Assembly: GCA_034620365.1 (NCBI GenBank)
Contig: JAQGEQ010000343.1
Span: 1-64,000, forward strand
Length of the DNA stretch: 64,000 nucleotides
From: Pegea sp. RAD2-039
Lineage: Eukaryota; Chordata; Thaliacea; Salpida; Salpidae
Direction: 5' to 3'
Below are positions 1 to 10,786 of the stretch, piece by piece (within the stretch, counting starts at the first letter, position 1; every line of letters begins with the position of its first letter). The notes beneath the pieces were generated by a model that ran no database searches, had not been told where the DNA came from, and worked only from the letters and a program-made list of their open reading frames with translations. A program made the position numbers and the translations under genes.

Positions 1-160
1 AACAAACAAACCACTTTCTGTATTTACCTGTTTCTGTTTATTTTTCAGTTTGTTTATTTTCCTGTTTGTTTATTGATTCGTGTTTTACTAGCAACCAACA
101 TTTTGTTACAATTGAAATATTGATTGAAACTTCTAGCAACTTCTTGTTACTAGCTGTCAG

Positions 161-3100
161 TGGTCTTCTACCGTCCTCTTCATCTTCAAATAACAAAATC
201 GGGAAGCGCGATCCTTCTTTAGATGTTTATCTTGAAGATTTTGAATCTTGGAATTACAATATCTTTGAATTAGAAAAAATCACTTTAAAAAAGTTAGTTT
301 TTAGAATATGTCATGAAAATCTGAGGTTTTATGAAAAGTTGAAGTCTTGATCTTCATCTGATCTTCACCTAATCTTCATCTGATCTTCATCTGATCTTCT
401 CCTGATCTTCATCTGATCTTCATCTGATCTTCACCTGATCTTCATCTGATCTTCTTCATCTGATCTTCATCTAATCTTCACCTGATCTTCATCTGATCTT
501 CACTCAATCTTTATCTGATCTTCATCTGATCTTCTCCTGATCTTCATCTGATCTTTACCTGATCTTCATCTGATCTTCTTCATCTGATCTTCATCTAATC
601 TTCACCTGATCTTTATCTAATCTTCACCTGATCTTCATCTGATCTTCTTCATCTGATCTTCACCTGATCTTCACCTGATCTTCATCTAATCTTCATCTAA
701 TCTTCACCTAATCTTCATCTAATCTTCACCTGATCTTCATCTAATCTTCACCTAATCTTCATCTGATCTTCACCTGATCTTCACCTAATCTTCATCTGAT
801 CTTCATCTAATCTTCACCTGATCTTCACCTAATCTTCATCTGATCCTCTTCTGATCTTCATCTGATCTTCACCTAATCCTCATCTGATCTTCATCTGATC
901 TTCTCCTGATCTTCATATGATCTTCACCTGATCTTCATCTGATCTTCACCTAATCTTCACCTAATCTTCATCTGATCTTCATCTAATCTTCACCTGATCT
1001 TTATCTAATCTTCACCTGATCTTCACCTAATCCTCATCTGATCTTCATCTGATCTTCTCCTGATCTTCATATGATCTTCACCTGATCTTCATCTGATCTT
1101 CTTCATCTGATCTTCATCTAATCTTCACCTGATCTTCATCTAATCTTCACCTGATCTTCATCTGATCTTCTTCATCTGATCTTCATCTAATCTTCACCTG
1201 ATCTTCACCTAATCTTCATCTGATCTTCACCTAATCTTCATCTAATCTTCACCTGATCTTCATCTGATCTTCACATAATCTTCATCTGATCTTCACTTGA
1301 TCTTCACCTGATCTTCATCTGATCTTCATCTGATCTTCTCCTGATCTTCATCTGATCTTCACCTGATCTTCATCTGATCTTCATCTGATCTTCACCTGAT
1401 CTTCATCTGATCTTCTTCATCTGATCTTCACCTGATCTTCATCTGATCTTCACCTGATCTTCATCTAATCTTCATCTAATCTTCATCTGATCTTCACCTA
1501 ATCTTCATCTGATCTTCATCTAATCTTCACCTAATCTTCATCTGATCTTCATCTGATCTTCACTTGATCTTCACCTGATCTTCATCTGATCTTCACCTAA
1601 TCTTCATCTGATCTTCACCTAATCCTCATCTGATCTTCACTTGATCCTCATCTGATCTTCATCTGATCTTCTTCTTCTGAACCTCATGAAGCAAACCTCC
1701 AAATTCATCTAAACATTGATCTTCATCTTCACAGACCTTTAGTACATCTGGGACTTCATGCTCTCAACAAATTCAATGTATGTGACGTCCTTCAGTGTTC
1801 ACAGAACACATTACACGCCTGGCTAGTTGGAATCGAATCCAAATATCTATCTACAAACCCATACCACAATTCAACTCATGCTGCTGACGTATTACACGCG
1901 ACCGCTTACTTCCTCAACAAGAAACGTCTCCAAGTGAGTCTCCAACATCCAATTTCATCTTATAACCTCCATCTAGAGTTGGATGGAACCTTTAGATCAA
2001 GCAGCGATTTTACTAGCAGCAATTATTCACGATGTAGAACATCCTGGGAAGACAAATGCTTTTCTCATCAACACCAGTGACAGTTTAGCTCTGATGTACA
2101 ATGACACGTGAGTCTTTAATCTTCCCAGATCACTGATCTCTGATCCCAGCATCTTCAGAGCTGTTCTTGAGATGTATCATGCAGCCGCTGCTTTTAAATT
2201 CACTGTTAAAGATGACAACTTAAACATCTTCAAAAATATGACCAGGTGTGACGTCATCAACGATTATACATTCTGTAGTGACGTCATAGCTTCACGCTAA
2301 CATATCGTGTTTATTGACAAGCGCGCGATGCTTGTGACGTCACAAATGTTTAGAAATATGAACGAGTAGATGTTAACTCGTGTTATTAAATCGATTTATT
2401 TTTCTGTTTACTTTCAACTTGTATTTCGATGACGTCATCACTTCGATTTTGTAGAGAGAACTTTATGACGCTTCGACAATCGATTATTGATATGGTTTTA
2501 GCAACTGAACTCACGAAACATTTTGAACATGTCAATAAATTTATCAGTATCGTCACCAAAGCTCATGGAAACGCTGGATTCTTGGATCAGGTGATCTTCC
2601 TCATCTGATCCTCATCTGATCTTCACCTAATCTTCACCTGATCTTCACTTGATCTTCATCTAATCTTCACCTGATCCTCATCTGATCCTCACCTGATCTT
2701 CATCTGAGCTTCACCTAATCCTCACCTGATCTTCACCTAATCTTCATCTAATCTTCACCTCATCTTCACTTAATCTTCACCTGATCTTCACTTAATCTTC
2801 ATCTAATCTTCACCTGATCTTCTTCTGATCTTCACCTGATCTTCACTTGATCTTCACCTGATCTTCACCTGATCTTCTTCTGATCTTCACCTGATCTTCA
2901 TCTGAGCTTCACCTAATCCTCACCTGATCTTCACCTAATCTTCATCTAATCTTCACCTCATCTTCACTTAATCTTCATCTGATCTTCACCTGATCTTCAC
3001 TTAATCTTCATCTAATCTTCACCTGATCTTCACTTGATCTTCACCTGATCTTCACCTGATCTTCACTTGATCTTCATCTAATCTTCACCTGATCTTCACT

Positions 3101-3934
3101 TGATCTTCGTCTGATCTTCTTCTGATCTTCACCTCATCTTCACTTAATCTTCATCTAATCTTCATCTGATCTTCACCTGATCTTCACTTGATCTTCATCT
3201 AATCTTCACCTGATCTTCACTTGATCTTCATCTAATCTTCACCTCATCTTCACTTAATCTTCACCTCATCTTCATCTGATCTTCACCTAATCCTCACCTG
3301 ATCTTCATCTGATCTTCATCTTCAGCAGACCCCCTATCGAACTGGAAGAGCGTCTTCGAACGCGAACAGCAAGGAGACTCAAGATTTAAAGAACTTGATC
3401 AAAAGAGTGATGATAAAAGTGGCAGATGTCTGTAATCCGGTTAAGAAGAGGACTCTATGTGCGGAGTGGACCCGGAGGATTTCGGAGGAGTACTTTGCAC
3501 AGGTTTGAGATTCAACATCTTTAAATCATCTTTCAAGATTTGATCTCAGACTGATGAAGAGAAAAGATTAGGGTTGACTCCCTCGTTGCCCCTGTTCGAT
3601 CGCAACACGTGCAACCTCCCAAAGTCGCAGAGTTCATTCATCGAGTGGTTTCTTATCGATATGTGTGAAGCGTGGCACGGTGGGAGACGCGACGCGACGC
3701 GATCTTCTTCTTATCTCATTTCTTTCAGAGTTCTGTGGAATTGAAGAACTCATCGCGAATCTCCATGACAACCACAATTACTGGAAGCAACTGGAAGCTC
3801 TTGGGATCAAAAACTTGGATGATCTAGGCGACGAAATCGGGTTAGAAGATCACAACATCCGGGACACAAAAGATGAAGGAGCCGAAAGCGCTTCGACGCT
3901 CGAATCAATCGTCGAAAATCATTTAAATGAATGA
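161..3934 (+). CDS. PDE8: PDE8-type high-affinity cAMP phosphodiesterase (5'-partial)
   Basis: Cyclic-nucleotide phosphodiesterase that would hydrolyse cAMP in the cytosol; only the C-terminal catalytic part is in the window. Eight exons join in phase: 161-292, 1735-1933, 1977-2107, 2159-2245, 2455-2590, 3326-3502, 3550-3679, 3729-3934 (TGA). Visible in order: the class I PDE entry block ([10 protein letters not shown], then PLVHLGL), the metal-binding motif [14 protein letters not shown], the second metal motif [28 protein letters not shown], the HFEHVNKF helix, ADVCNP, and [19 protein letters not shown], which carries the invariant glutamine. The wording of the HNSTHAADV and YNDTAVLE blocks matches PDE8 better than other PDE families. 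REC/PAS exons would lie left of base 1; the first exon boundary (161) is inferred. Two introns are swollen by an 11-bp minisatellite. Family assignment is strong; the ohnolog (8A/8B) cannot be told. Confidence 0.93.
350..1680 (+). repeat. 11-bp minisatellite GATCTTCAYCT in PDE8 intron
   Basis: About 120 head-to-tail units of GATCTTCATCT / AATCTTCACCT and variants fill nearly the whole intron 293-1734, with some 14-bp slips (GATCTTCTTCATCT). Read in the direction of transcription each unit has a TCTGATC/TCTAATC word (branch-point-like) and a pyrimidine tract, and I see no AG inside the array. The exon acceptor (ttcacag at 1728-1734) follows directly. Confidence 0.95.
2597..3322 (+). repeat. 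11-bp minisatellite, second PDE8 array
   Basis: Same 11-bp family as the array at 350-1680, here filling the intron 2591-3325 between the exons encoding HFEHVNKF and ADVCNP. Units GATCTTCACCT, AATCTTCATCT and GATCTTCACTT are mixed. Two units carry GAGCTTC, the only AGs noticed. The last unit runs straight into the acceptor ttcag. Confidence 0.94.
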
Positions 3935-4860
3935 AAAATGAAAATAGAAGAAATTAACAATCGCGAGAAGGCTATGACGTCATTGATCGCGATGACGTCA
4001 CTTCTCTATCAGATCACCCCTAAAGAGTCATTCCGTTTTTCTTCCCATCTTCTGGATCTACATCACTTTTTGATGACGTCATCGTGCGCGAGTCAGTTTC
4101 TATGGCAACCGCGCGCCCCGGTGGTTTCCCTTCTTTCAATTGATGTTCACTCGAGCGAAACGAAGCGATCGCGGTTTGCTATCCACTCTGACGTCACATG
4201 ATCAGGCTCACGACATATTTATGACGTCACCGATCGCTTACGTACGATGACGTCATCAGAACGTCACAGCTTTAAGTGGTTTTTTTTGTTTTCTTCTTTT
4301 TATATTTTAATTATTTTCTTTTTTCTTCCTCCAGTTCAGATGTCGTTTTTTTTTTCAATCTTTTTTTTTTCACTTTTAAACAATTCCGAATCCTTCGCGA
4401 AACTTCGGTGTTTTTTTGATGTCGTCACATCTGTCTGTGCATGATCATTTCAACCGCGTTCGTATCTCGATCTGATGACGTCATCAGCCGGCTTCGACTT
4501 TTTTTTCATTGTTCAATTTTTTTTTTTTCTTTTTGTTTATTATTTTTTTTTTGTTGTTGTTTTTATTCGAATTTTGTTGTTGTTTTTATTCGAATTTTGT
4601 TGTTGTTTTTATTCGAATTTTGTTGTTGTTTTTTTTTCTGATATTTCTGAAGAAAAACCTGATATGAAAGTTTTTCCAATTTTCGTTTAGCCGCCCAAAA
4701 GACCCTTTTCATCAGATTTGAGCTTTAAAGAAGCTTCTCGATGCTTTTAGCGGTGATTATTTGCAACAAACTGATCCTCGTTAAATATTGAATTTGATAA
4801 TAAATGTCTTGTAGGTCGATTATATCTTTTGATATTTTCAAAAAGTTCAAAATTTATGAA
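3935..4860 (+). other. PDE8 3' UTR / downstream region
   Basis: Non-coding stretch after the PDE8 stop. It holds seven copies of the palindrome TGACGTCA (for example 3975, 3993, 4074, 4189, 4222, 4248, 4476), T-rich tracts, and a short tandem repeat of about 23 bp (TTGTTGTTGTTTTTATTCGAA) at roughly 4548-4640. Short open frames here are T-rich noise. Confidence 0.6.
4799..4804 (+). terminator. AATAAA polyadenylation signal, candidate for PDE8
   Basis: Canonical AATAAA about 865 bp after the PDE8 stop, at the junction between the GC-richer transcribed region and strongly AT-rich DNA. Position and hexamer are seen; use is inferred. Confidence 0.4.
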
Positions 4861-5840
4861 TGAAAAGACACGTGTTGTAGATATTTATTTTTAAATTTAA
4901 ATCAGATAGTTACGTAATAATTGAAAAATAAACAAATTTAAAATAGTATTTAAGAAAATTTCAAATTAAAACTCATTTTTTAAATTAAACTTTTCAAATT
5001 TTGATTTGTAACATCCTGAAATTAAATCTTCCTGTTTTAAATATATTTTTTTGATTTTTAGAAATAATTCAATTTTATTTTCAAAAAAATTGTTTTATGA
5101 AACTTTTTTAGAAATCAGTTTTGAATAATTTTTGATAAAATTCTCTCTTAACATCAACAAATTGATTATTTAAATGAAAATGATTATTTTTCTTACTTAA
5201 CTATTACAAAAGTTTGATTTTGTTGCTTATAAAATGATACTTTGTATCAAAACAGATTTATAAAGAGATGTTCAGTTTCTTTAAAAAGATTTTTTTAACT
5301 TATGTTGAAGTTATTTCAGAAAAAATATAAAAGAAAAATCAGAGGCTTTAGAATATTTTGTTGAAAGATTTATGAATTCATCTAACTTATAGATTTTAGA
5401 TGTAAATATTTTGTTTAATTATATTATAATAATTTTTATAAAGATTTATAAATATTATATTTATAATAAGGGTTTTATTGCTATATGTGTTTCCTAGAAA
5501 CTAATTTATTATATAAATTACTGTATTTATAGATAAAAATAAATTAGATAAAATTTATTCTTTAATTTCTGTTAGGCTCCAGACTGCTTGTTAAGAATAT
5601 TCTAATCTTTTTTAAAAGCTTCTTTTCACTTTTAAGAACTCTATAAATTCATTTTTTATTTATTTATTGGTGTTTTTTTATCAGCAAAAAACAGAATTCT
5701 GACAAATTTTATTGAATAGTAAAAAGAAGATAGTTTCAGTTTTTCAATTATAAAAATTATACAAATGATAAGTTTGGTTTTTAGAGGTTTTTTAGACATC
5801 TAATAGATAAGATTTTTTTTATTTATTAGGATTTAATTAA
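4861..5840. other. AT-rich intergenic DNA
   Basis: Very AT-rich, with many stops in all frames. No gene, RNA or organised repeat was recognised. The right end should hold the promoter or outron of the PWWP gene. Confidence 0.6.
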
Positions 5841-5846
5841 CTGCAG
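5841..5846 (+). promoter_or_regulatory. 3' splice site just upstream of the PWWP start codon
   Basis: ctgcag preceded by an AT-rich tract (taattaactgcag), 17 nt before the ATG at 5864. It is either the end of a 5'-UTR intron or a trans-splice acceptor; the same arrangement recurs at other genes in the window. Confidence 0.55.
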
Positions 5847-5863
5847 ATAAAAAAGTCTGAAAA

Positions 5864-6539
5864 ATGCCACAAAATAAGTCTGATAAATCTGTAAGAGATA
5901 TATTTGAAAATATGGAATCAAAAACTGAAAATGAAAAATTAGATGAAACATCAACGAGAAAAAGAAGCAAAAACCTAAAAATTAAATCTTTAAATAGAAA
6001 TGAAAATAACAAAAATTCTAAAGCAAGTTGTATGATATGTAAAAAATTATCTGATCAAAAATTAAAAGAATTGGAAGAAATCAGATCAAATTTACCAAAA
6101 AAATGCCCTAAATATAAACTAGAAGCTGTTCATTACTGGTTTCATAACCGAATACCAACAGCTTTAATAACCAAAAGAATTTTAGGTATGAAAGGTGCTT
6201 CAAATAACAACCAACTTAATAAATCAAAGATTAGATGGGGAAAGTTACCAGGTTATGTTTGGTGGCCTTGCAAAGTTATTAATAATACAAATAATTCGAC
6301 AGTAAAAGTGGAATGGTACTCCGATAAAACTACATCTTATCTAACAGCATCAAAATTATTACCATTTGTAAAATACTTTCATCAAAAGTAAATTTTTAAA
6401 CTTTCATATTTGCTGGTTTAAAATCTAAGTTATTTGCAGAAAGAATGAAAGTAAAGGAAGTTCTTTTCAAGGTGCTGTTGAATTAGCAAAAGAAGAGTAT
6501 CAGAAGATGAGTAGCTCATCTTTAATCAGTCTTCTCTAA
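5864..6539 (+). CDS. small PWWP-domain protein
   Basis: 207-residue protein in two exons, 5864-6387 and 6440-6539, with a 52-bp intron and phase 2/1 match. The N-terminal half (residues 1-110) is lysine-rich and has one Cys-x-x-Cys (CMIC) and a YKLEAVHYWFHNR segment. Residues about 125-200 form a PWWP-type fold: KIRWGKLPGYVWWPCKV, then VKVEWYSDKTTSYL, and a C-terminal helix FQGAVELAKEEYQ supplied by exon 2, which is the helix expected after the PWWP barrel and supports the splice. PWWP domains bind DNA and methylated histone H3, so a chromatin role is likely. I cannot assign it to a named PWWP protein. ATG 5864 is the first Met after the upstream splice acceptor. Confidence 0.8.
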
Positions 6540-6578
6540 GGACTTCATCTCATGGATTTACAGATTTTTGTATTTTTA

Positions 6579-6584
6579 AATAAA
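6579..6584 (+). terminator. AATAAA polyadenylation signal of the PWWP gene
   Basis: AATAAA 40 bp after the TAA at 6537-6539, correctly oriented. Confidence 0.6.
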
Positions 6585-6932
6585 ATTTGTTGATTTGAAT
6601 CTAAAGTTTGAATTTTTAAAAACATCAGTCTTTGAAAATATTTTAAAATTTTAAAATAATTGAATAACCAGAAAGCTCTTTTGTAGTTTAGTTAATCTTT
6701 TGGTCTAAATTTAAATCTGTTTTTAGTTTTTCTGCTACTAATAATTTAAACTTATTAACTGAAACCACAAATCTATTTACCACCAATCAATTTATCTCTG
6801 TGAATGCTAAGTGATTAAATTTAGAATTAATCTAACTAAAGATGTGTTTAAAAACGTCACTAAGACATCTTCCAATTTTACAAAAGCAACTTGTCTATCT
6901 TTCAAATCAAGAAAACAGAATTTATGAAAACA

Positions 6933-6938
6933 TTTATT
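6933..6938 (-). terminator. AATAAA polyadenylation signal of EXOSC3
   Basis: AATAAA on the minus strand 13 nt beyond the EXOSC3 stop codon (6951-6953). Confidence 0.6.
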
Positions 6939-6950
6939 TGAAAAACCAAA

Positions 6951-8630
6951 TCAAACAGCTTTACTTATCAAAACTTTAATCTGTTGATTAGAAAGGTCTT
7001 CAGAAGCTTTGATCAATCGCATAATACAGTCTACTATATGAATAGTTTGACTTGCGACATATATATGTCCGTTGTGACCAATTATTACTTCGAATTGAAA
7101 CCTAGAACCAAGCTCATTAACCAAGCAGCAGTCATCTGATAAAAGTCTTCTAGCATGATTAATCGAAACTTTAAAAGAAAAGCTAAATGATTCAGGTGGT
7201 GGGTGAATGACTCCCATACATTTATTCTGTGAAATAAAATGTCAGCTGAGTTTAAGGCTTCATCTAATTACCTTTCCGTTAGCTTGGATCACACAGGTTA
7301 TTTCTGGTTCTACGTTCTTGTCAGCAACAATTACTTTTCCGAATATCAAATCACCGATAAGAATTTTTGGTCGATTTTTTTTTGAGGCACCTTCGAACGA
7401 TAAGTTGTGAATGATCGCCTATAAAATATTTGAAATTTAGAAGCAAGTGAGTCTTCAGCACCTTCAACCACCAAGCACAAGATTTTTTTATAAGAAAAGT
7501 TATTATTGACTTGGTGTTGTTGGTCGAGGAGTTTTTACAAGTCAAGGTGCTAGAAACAAGCGAGTCCTCAGCACCTTCAACCACCAAACACAAGATTTCT
7601 TTGTAAGGCAAGTTATTATTGACTTGGTGTTGGTGGCCGAGGAGTTTTTACAAGTCAAGATGCTAGAAGCAAGTGAGTCTTCAGCACCTTCAACCACCAA
7701 ACACCAGATTTGTTTGTAAGACAAATTATTATTGACTTGGTGTTGGTGGCCGAGGAGTTTTTACAAATCAAGGTGCTAGAAGTAAGTGAGTCCTCAGCAC
7801 CTTCAACCACCAAGCACAAGATCTGTTTATAAGACAAGTTATTATTGACTTGGTGTTGGTGGTCGAGGAGTTTTTACAAGTCAAGGTGCTAGAAGCAAGT
7901 GAGTCCTCAGCACCTTCAACCACCAAGCACAAGATTTGTTTGTAAGACAAGTTATTATTGACTTGGTGTTGGTGGTCGAGGAGTTTTTACAAGTCAAGGT
8001 GCTAGAAACAAGTGAGTCTTCAGCACCTTCAACCACCAAACACAAGATTTGTTTGTAAGACAAGTTATTATTGACTTGGTGTTGTTGGTCGAGGAGTTTT
8101 TACAAGTCAAGGTGCTAGAAACAAGCGAGTCCTCAGCACCTTCAACCACCAAACACAAGATTTCTTTGTAAGGCAAGTTATTATTGACTTGGTGTTGGTG
8201 GCCGAGGAGTTTTTACAAGTCAAGATGCTAGAAGCAAGTGAGTCTTCAGCACCTTCAACCACCAAACACCAGATTTGTTTGTAAGACAAATTATTATTGA
8301 CTTGGTGTTGTTGGCCGAGGAGTTTTTACAAATCAAGATGCTAGAAACAACAATTACCTGGTCGCTACAACCAATATTTACACGAAAATAATCTCCAAGT
8401 TTTGAGGTAACAACACCAACAACATTATCTCCTTTTGTAGCTACATATCTTCTCTGTTTATAATTCACCCAGAATGTATCCTTCTTGGCACTTACTAACT
8501 GACCAGACTTTCTTACAACAACTTTATCTTTTTGATGGACCAGACCAGGTCCCAACTTTGGATGTTTCGAGAACTCTTCAATAACATCTGTGACGTCATC
8601 TCCGGGTAAAACTGATATATTTTTCCACAT
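6951..8630 (-). CDS. EXOSC3: exosome complex component RRP40 (EXOSC3)
   Basis: Non-catalytic cap subunit of the RNA exosome, which binds RNA in nucleus and cytoplasm. Three exons: 8358-8630, 7272-7418, 6951-7226, all in phase; 231 residues, close to the usual 240-275. Visible: N-terminal LPGDDV, GPGL, the S1-domain region YWV-like FWVNYKQRRYVATKGD, VVGVVTSKLGDYFRVNIG, then NLSFEGASKKNRP and IGDLIFGKVIVADKN at the S1 end, and the KH-region MGVI...EVIIGHNGHIYVASQTI. These match human EXOSC3 block for block. ATG 8630 is preferred over an in-frame non-ATG extension to 8681 because a 3' splice site lies at 8641-8642. Intron 1 contains a 113-bp tandem repeat. A 53-residue membrane protein gene lies 195 bp upstream on the same strand. 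Confidence 0.93.
7432..8350 (-). repeat. 113-bp tandem repeat in EXOSC3 intron 1
   Basis: About eight head-to-tail copies of a 113-bp unit (landmarks on the + strand: CAGCACCTTCAACCACCAA, then TTATTGACTTGGTGTTG, then GAGGAGTTTTTACAAGTC). Units are over 90% alike by eye, so the array is young. The minus strand stays open across it and gives repeated 60-residue frames, which are artefacts. Two more units sit in inverted orientation at 41855-42060. Confidence 0.93.
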
Positions 8631-8640
8631 ATTATTTAGG

Positions 8641-8642
8641 CT
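8641..8642 (-). promoter_or_regulatory. 3' splice site 10 nt upstream of the EXOSC3 start
   Basis: Minus-strand TTATTTCTAG|CCTAAATAAT|ATG: a strong pyrimidine-AG acceptor right before the start codon. Either a 5'-UTR intron end or a trans-splice site. Confidence 0.55.
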
Positions 8643-8824
8643 AGAAATAAGTTTTATAAATAAGCAAGTTGAAAATGACATTTTTGTTTTCAGATATTTG
8701 TTTATAAGTTGAATAATAAGTATAAAAAATAAATTTAGAAAACTTTGTGATAAAATATATCAAACAAAGTAAATGTTTTTTTAAGTCTTCATCTTCTTTA
8801 TTGACTCATTCATCAATTTTAAAT

Positions 8825-8986
8825 TTAATTCTCTTTTTTCAAATTGTTCTTTTCTGGCTTTGGAACAAGAGCTTGAAAAAATGGAATTCTTCTTAAAACA
8901 AAAACCCAAGCGAGAAAGTAAAGAGCCAATAAAAAAATTAGAAAGAAAATCAGATATAAGAATACTTGAGCGATTATAATTAACAT
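8825..8986 (-). CDS. 53-residue single-pass membrane protein
   Basis: ATG at 8986, TAA at 8825. One long hydrophobic segment (residues 3-31, VFLYLIFFLIFLLALYFLAW) is followed by a basic-aromatic stretch VLRRIPFFQALVPKP and a lysine-rich tail. This frame makes a much better membrane protein than the longer overlapping non-ATG frame at 8781-8996. Support for a gene: a strong 3' splice site (TTTTTTCAG, AG at 9007-9008) ends 20 nt before the ATG, as at other genes here. The WxxxxxRxxxFFxxLV pattern faintly resembles small integral membrane protein 13, but I do not claim orthology. It may share a transcript with EXOSC3 downstream. Confidence 0.5.
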   Translation of the reverse strand: MLIIIAQVFLYLIFFLIFLLALYFLAWVFVLRRIPFFQALVPKPEKNNLKKEN

Positions 8987-9006
8987 TATTTTCCAAATTT
9001 GACTTT

Positions 9007-9008
9007 CT
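9007..9008 (-). promoter_or_regulatory. 3' splice site upstream of the 53-residue ORF
   Basis: Minus-strand GAAATTTTTTCAG|AAAGTC, a textbook acceptor, 20 nt before the ATG at 8986. Confidence 0.5.
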
Positions 9009-9009
9009 G

Positions 9010-10780
9010 AAAAAATTTCAAAAAATTTTTAAGTTTAAAAAGTTTTTAAATCATTTTCAGTTTTAAAATATTATAAAAAATATAAAATAAATTTTATTAA
9101 AAAGTATTTTATTTTAAATTAGAAAAAAAATTTTTATAAAAAATTATAAATCACAAATTTGTAAACTTTTTGGCAGATATAATTTAATATAAACTATAAT
9201 AATTTCAAAAGCTTATATATCTTAAATTTATTAAATCAAATATAAATTATCTTCAACTAAATCAAAAATAACAAAACTATAATTTCTTTAAAATGTTTAG
9301 AAATAATTTTAATTTAACTTTTCAAATATTTTTATAATTTTGAAACGAGTCTCTGATTCTGTTCACCAACAATTTGGTCTTTTTTCAAACCAACAATTTG
9401 GTCGTTTTTGAAAAAATATTTTCTAAAAAGTGTTTTATATTTAATTCTAATAAACTTAATTAAATAACTGAAATAATTTTCAATTAGAAAATAGAATTTA
9501 TAAATTATGGTTAAGTATTAGATATAGTAAGTCTACCGAAAATAAATATTAAAAAATTCTTTAATTGCAGCAAACTTTATAAACTTTTTTACAACGAACC
9601 TTCAAACTAATTTTAATCGTCTCAGAGATTGTTCCATTCCAAGAAAAACTTTTGTCAGCAAAAATTAAATATAAAAATTTAATAATACCATAAAATATCT
9701 TTAAAAAATATTTAATATAAATGTTTATTCATAAGTATTATACAAATAACTGAACAAACGTCTTTTACGCGATACCTTCCTAGTTGCTAGTATTGTTGTT
9801 CAACGATTTCATTTGGCGCTTACAGGATATATAAAGATACTTAAGTTTTTAAAGATCAAATATTTATTAATTTAATTTTTCCCTAAGTCCTGTCACTTAT
9901 TTAATTTCCTTTTTAAGATTGTAATTTGCATTTTTGTATGAGTTTTCTACAACGACTTGGATTTGTAAGCGAGTGAAGATTCATCAGAAGTTTTAAGCTC
10001 TCCTGATCAGACTTTATTGGATTTCTTTCCATTCAATAACCTCGGAAAAAAGTTCCTCTAAAAGTTTCTACATACTGCAATTCGTTAAAGGTCATTTTTG
10101 TGTCTCTGACGAGCTAAAGAACTATGGGTCCTACAGAGCCATCCAACCAACAACTTTTATACTGAATAAAAGAACAACCTTCTTATCAGCTTCGCCTGAC
10201 ATCTGAACGAATCTCTGACCTCTGATCATCTATGTATTCTGCTGCCTTCTTCAAACCCAAGTCCTTCTCGAGATGTACCAAAGTGCTTCGAAAGTCTTCT
10301 AGAAGTTGACTTCTGTTGCTACATGAGCCACTCGCTGTTAACAAACTTTCTCGTCTGTCCAATTCGACCCACACTCTCCCAGTAACACTGTTTGCTGATT
10401 TGGTGGATACTTTAAACTTTGTTGCAATGAAAAACCATTTTTAATTATTCAAATAGAATAAGGTATAGCAAAAAGAAATTATCTTAACTGTTGCTAAGTT
10501 CCAATAACGCCAAAACCGAATTGGAAAACTTAATTATTAGAATAATGATTTCTTCAAATAATTTATTCAGATTTAATTTCTATGTTTTTAATTAAATCAA
10601 TTTTGAAGTAGAAAGTTATTTTGATGCTGAAAAACTTTGAAATATTTCATCAAAACTTCTTTAGATGTGAAGTTCTCTTACAATTATTAATTAAATTTTT
10701 ATCAATAAATCTGAAACATTTGTACCAAATGCTGGTAACTAGTATCATGTCTGAAAATTATTATTTTTGGTTAATATCAG
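9010..10780. other. AT-rich intergenic DNA with a more complex patch
   Basis: 9010-9730 is AT-rich, with a short repeated phrase CAACAATTTGGTC at about 9367 and 9389. 9730-10440 has higher complexity and holds one open frame, described separately. No firm gene. Confidence 0.5.
10186..10434 (-). other. orphan open frame, possible exon or retroelement fragment
   Basis: Minus-strand frame of about 80 codons without an ATG, ending at 10186. It reads as ordinary protein (QLLEDFRSTLVHLEKDLGLK), with mixed charge and no repeat bias, unlike the AT-rich surroundings. No splice partners or family were recognised; it could be an exon, a pseudogene piece or chance. Confidence 0.2.
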
Positions 10781-10786
10781 GCCCTA

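Noticed and set aside
66-350. 94-codon frame at the left edge read as a complete small protein
   Set aside because: Only 161-292 is coding; it is a PDE8 exon ([10 protein letters not shown]) and the rest is intron.
7351-8289. Series of 60-codon minus frames with a 113-bp step
   Set aside because: Period of the 113-bp intronic repeat in EXOSC3; the true protein skips it by splicing 8358 to 7418.
8781-8996. 71-codon minus frame starting at TTG
   Set aside because: No ATG start; the overlapping 53-codon ATG frame is a better membrane protein and has an acceptor before it.
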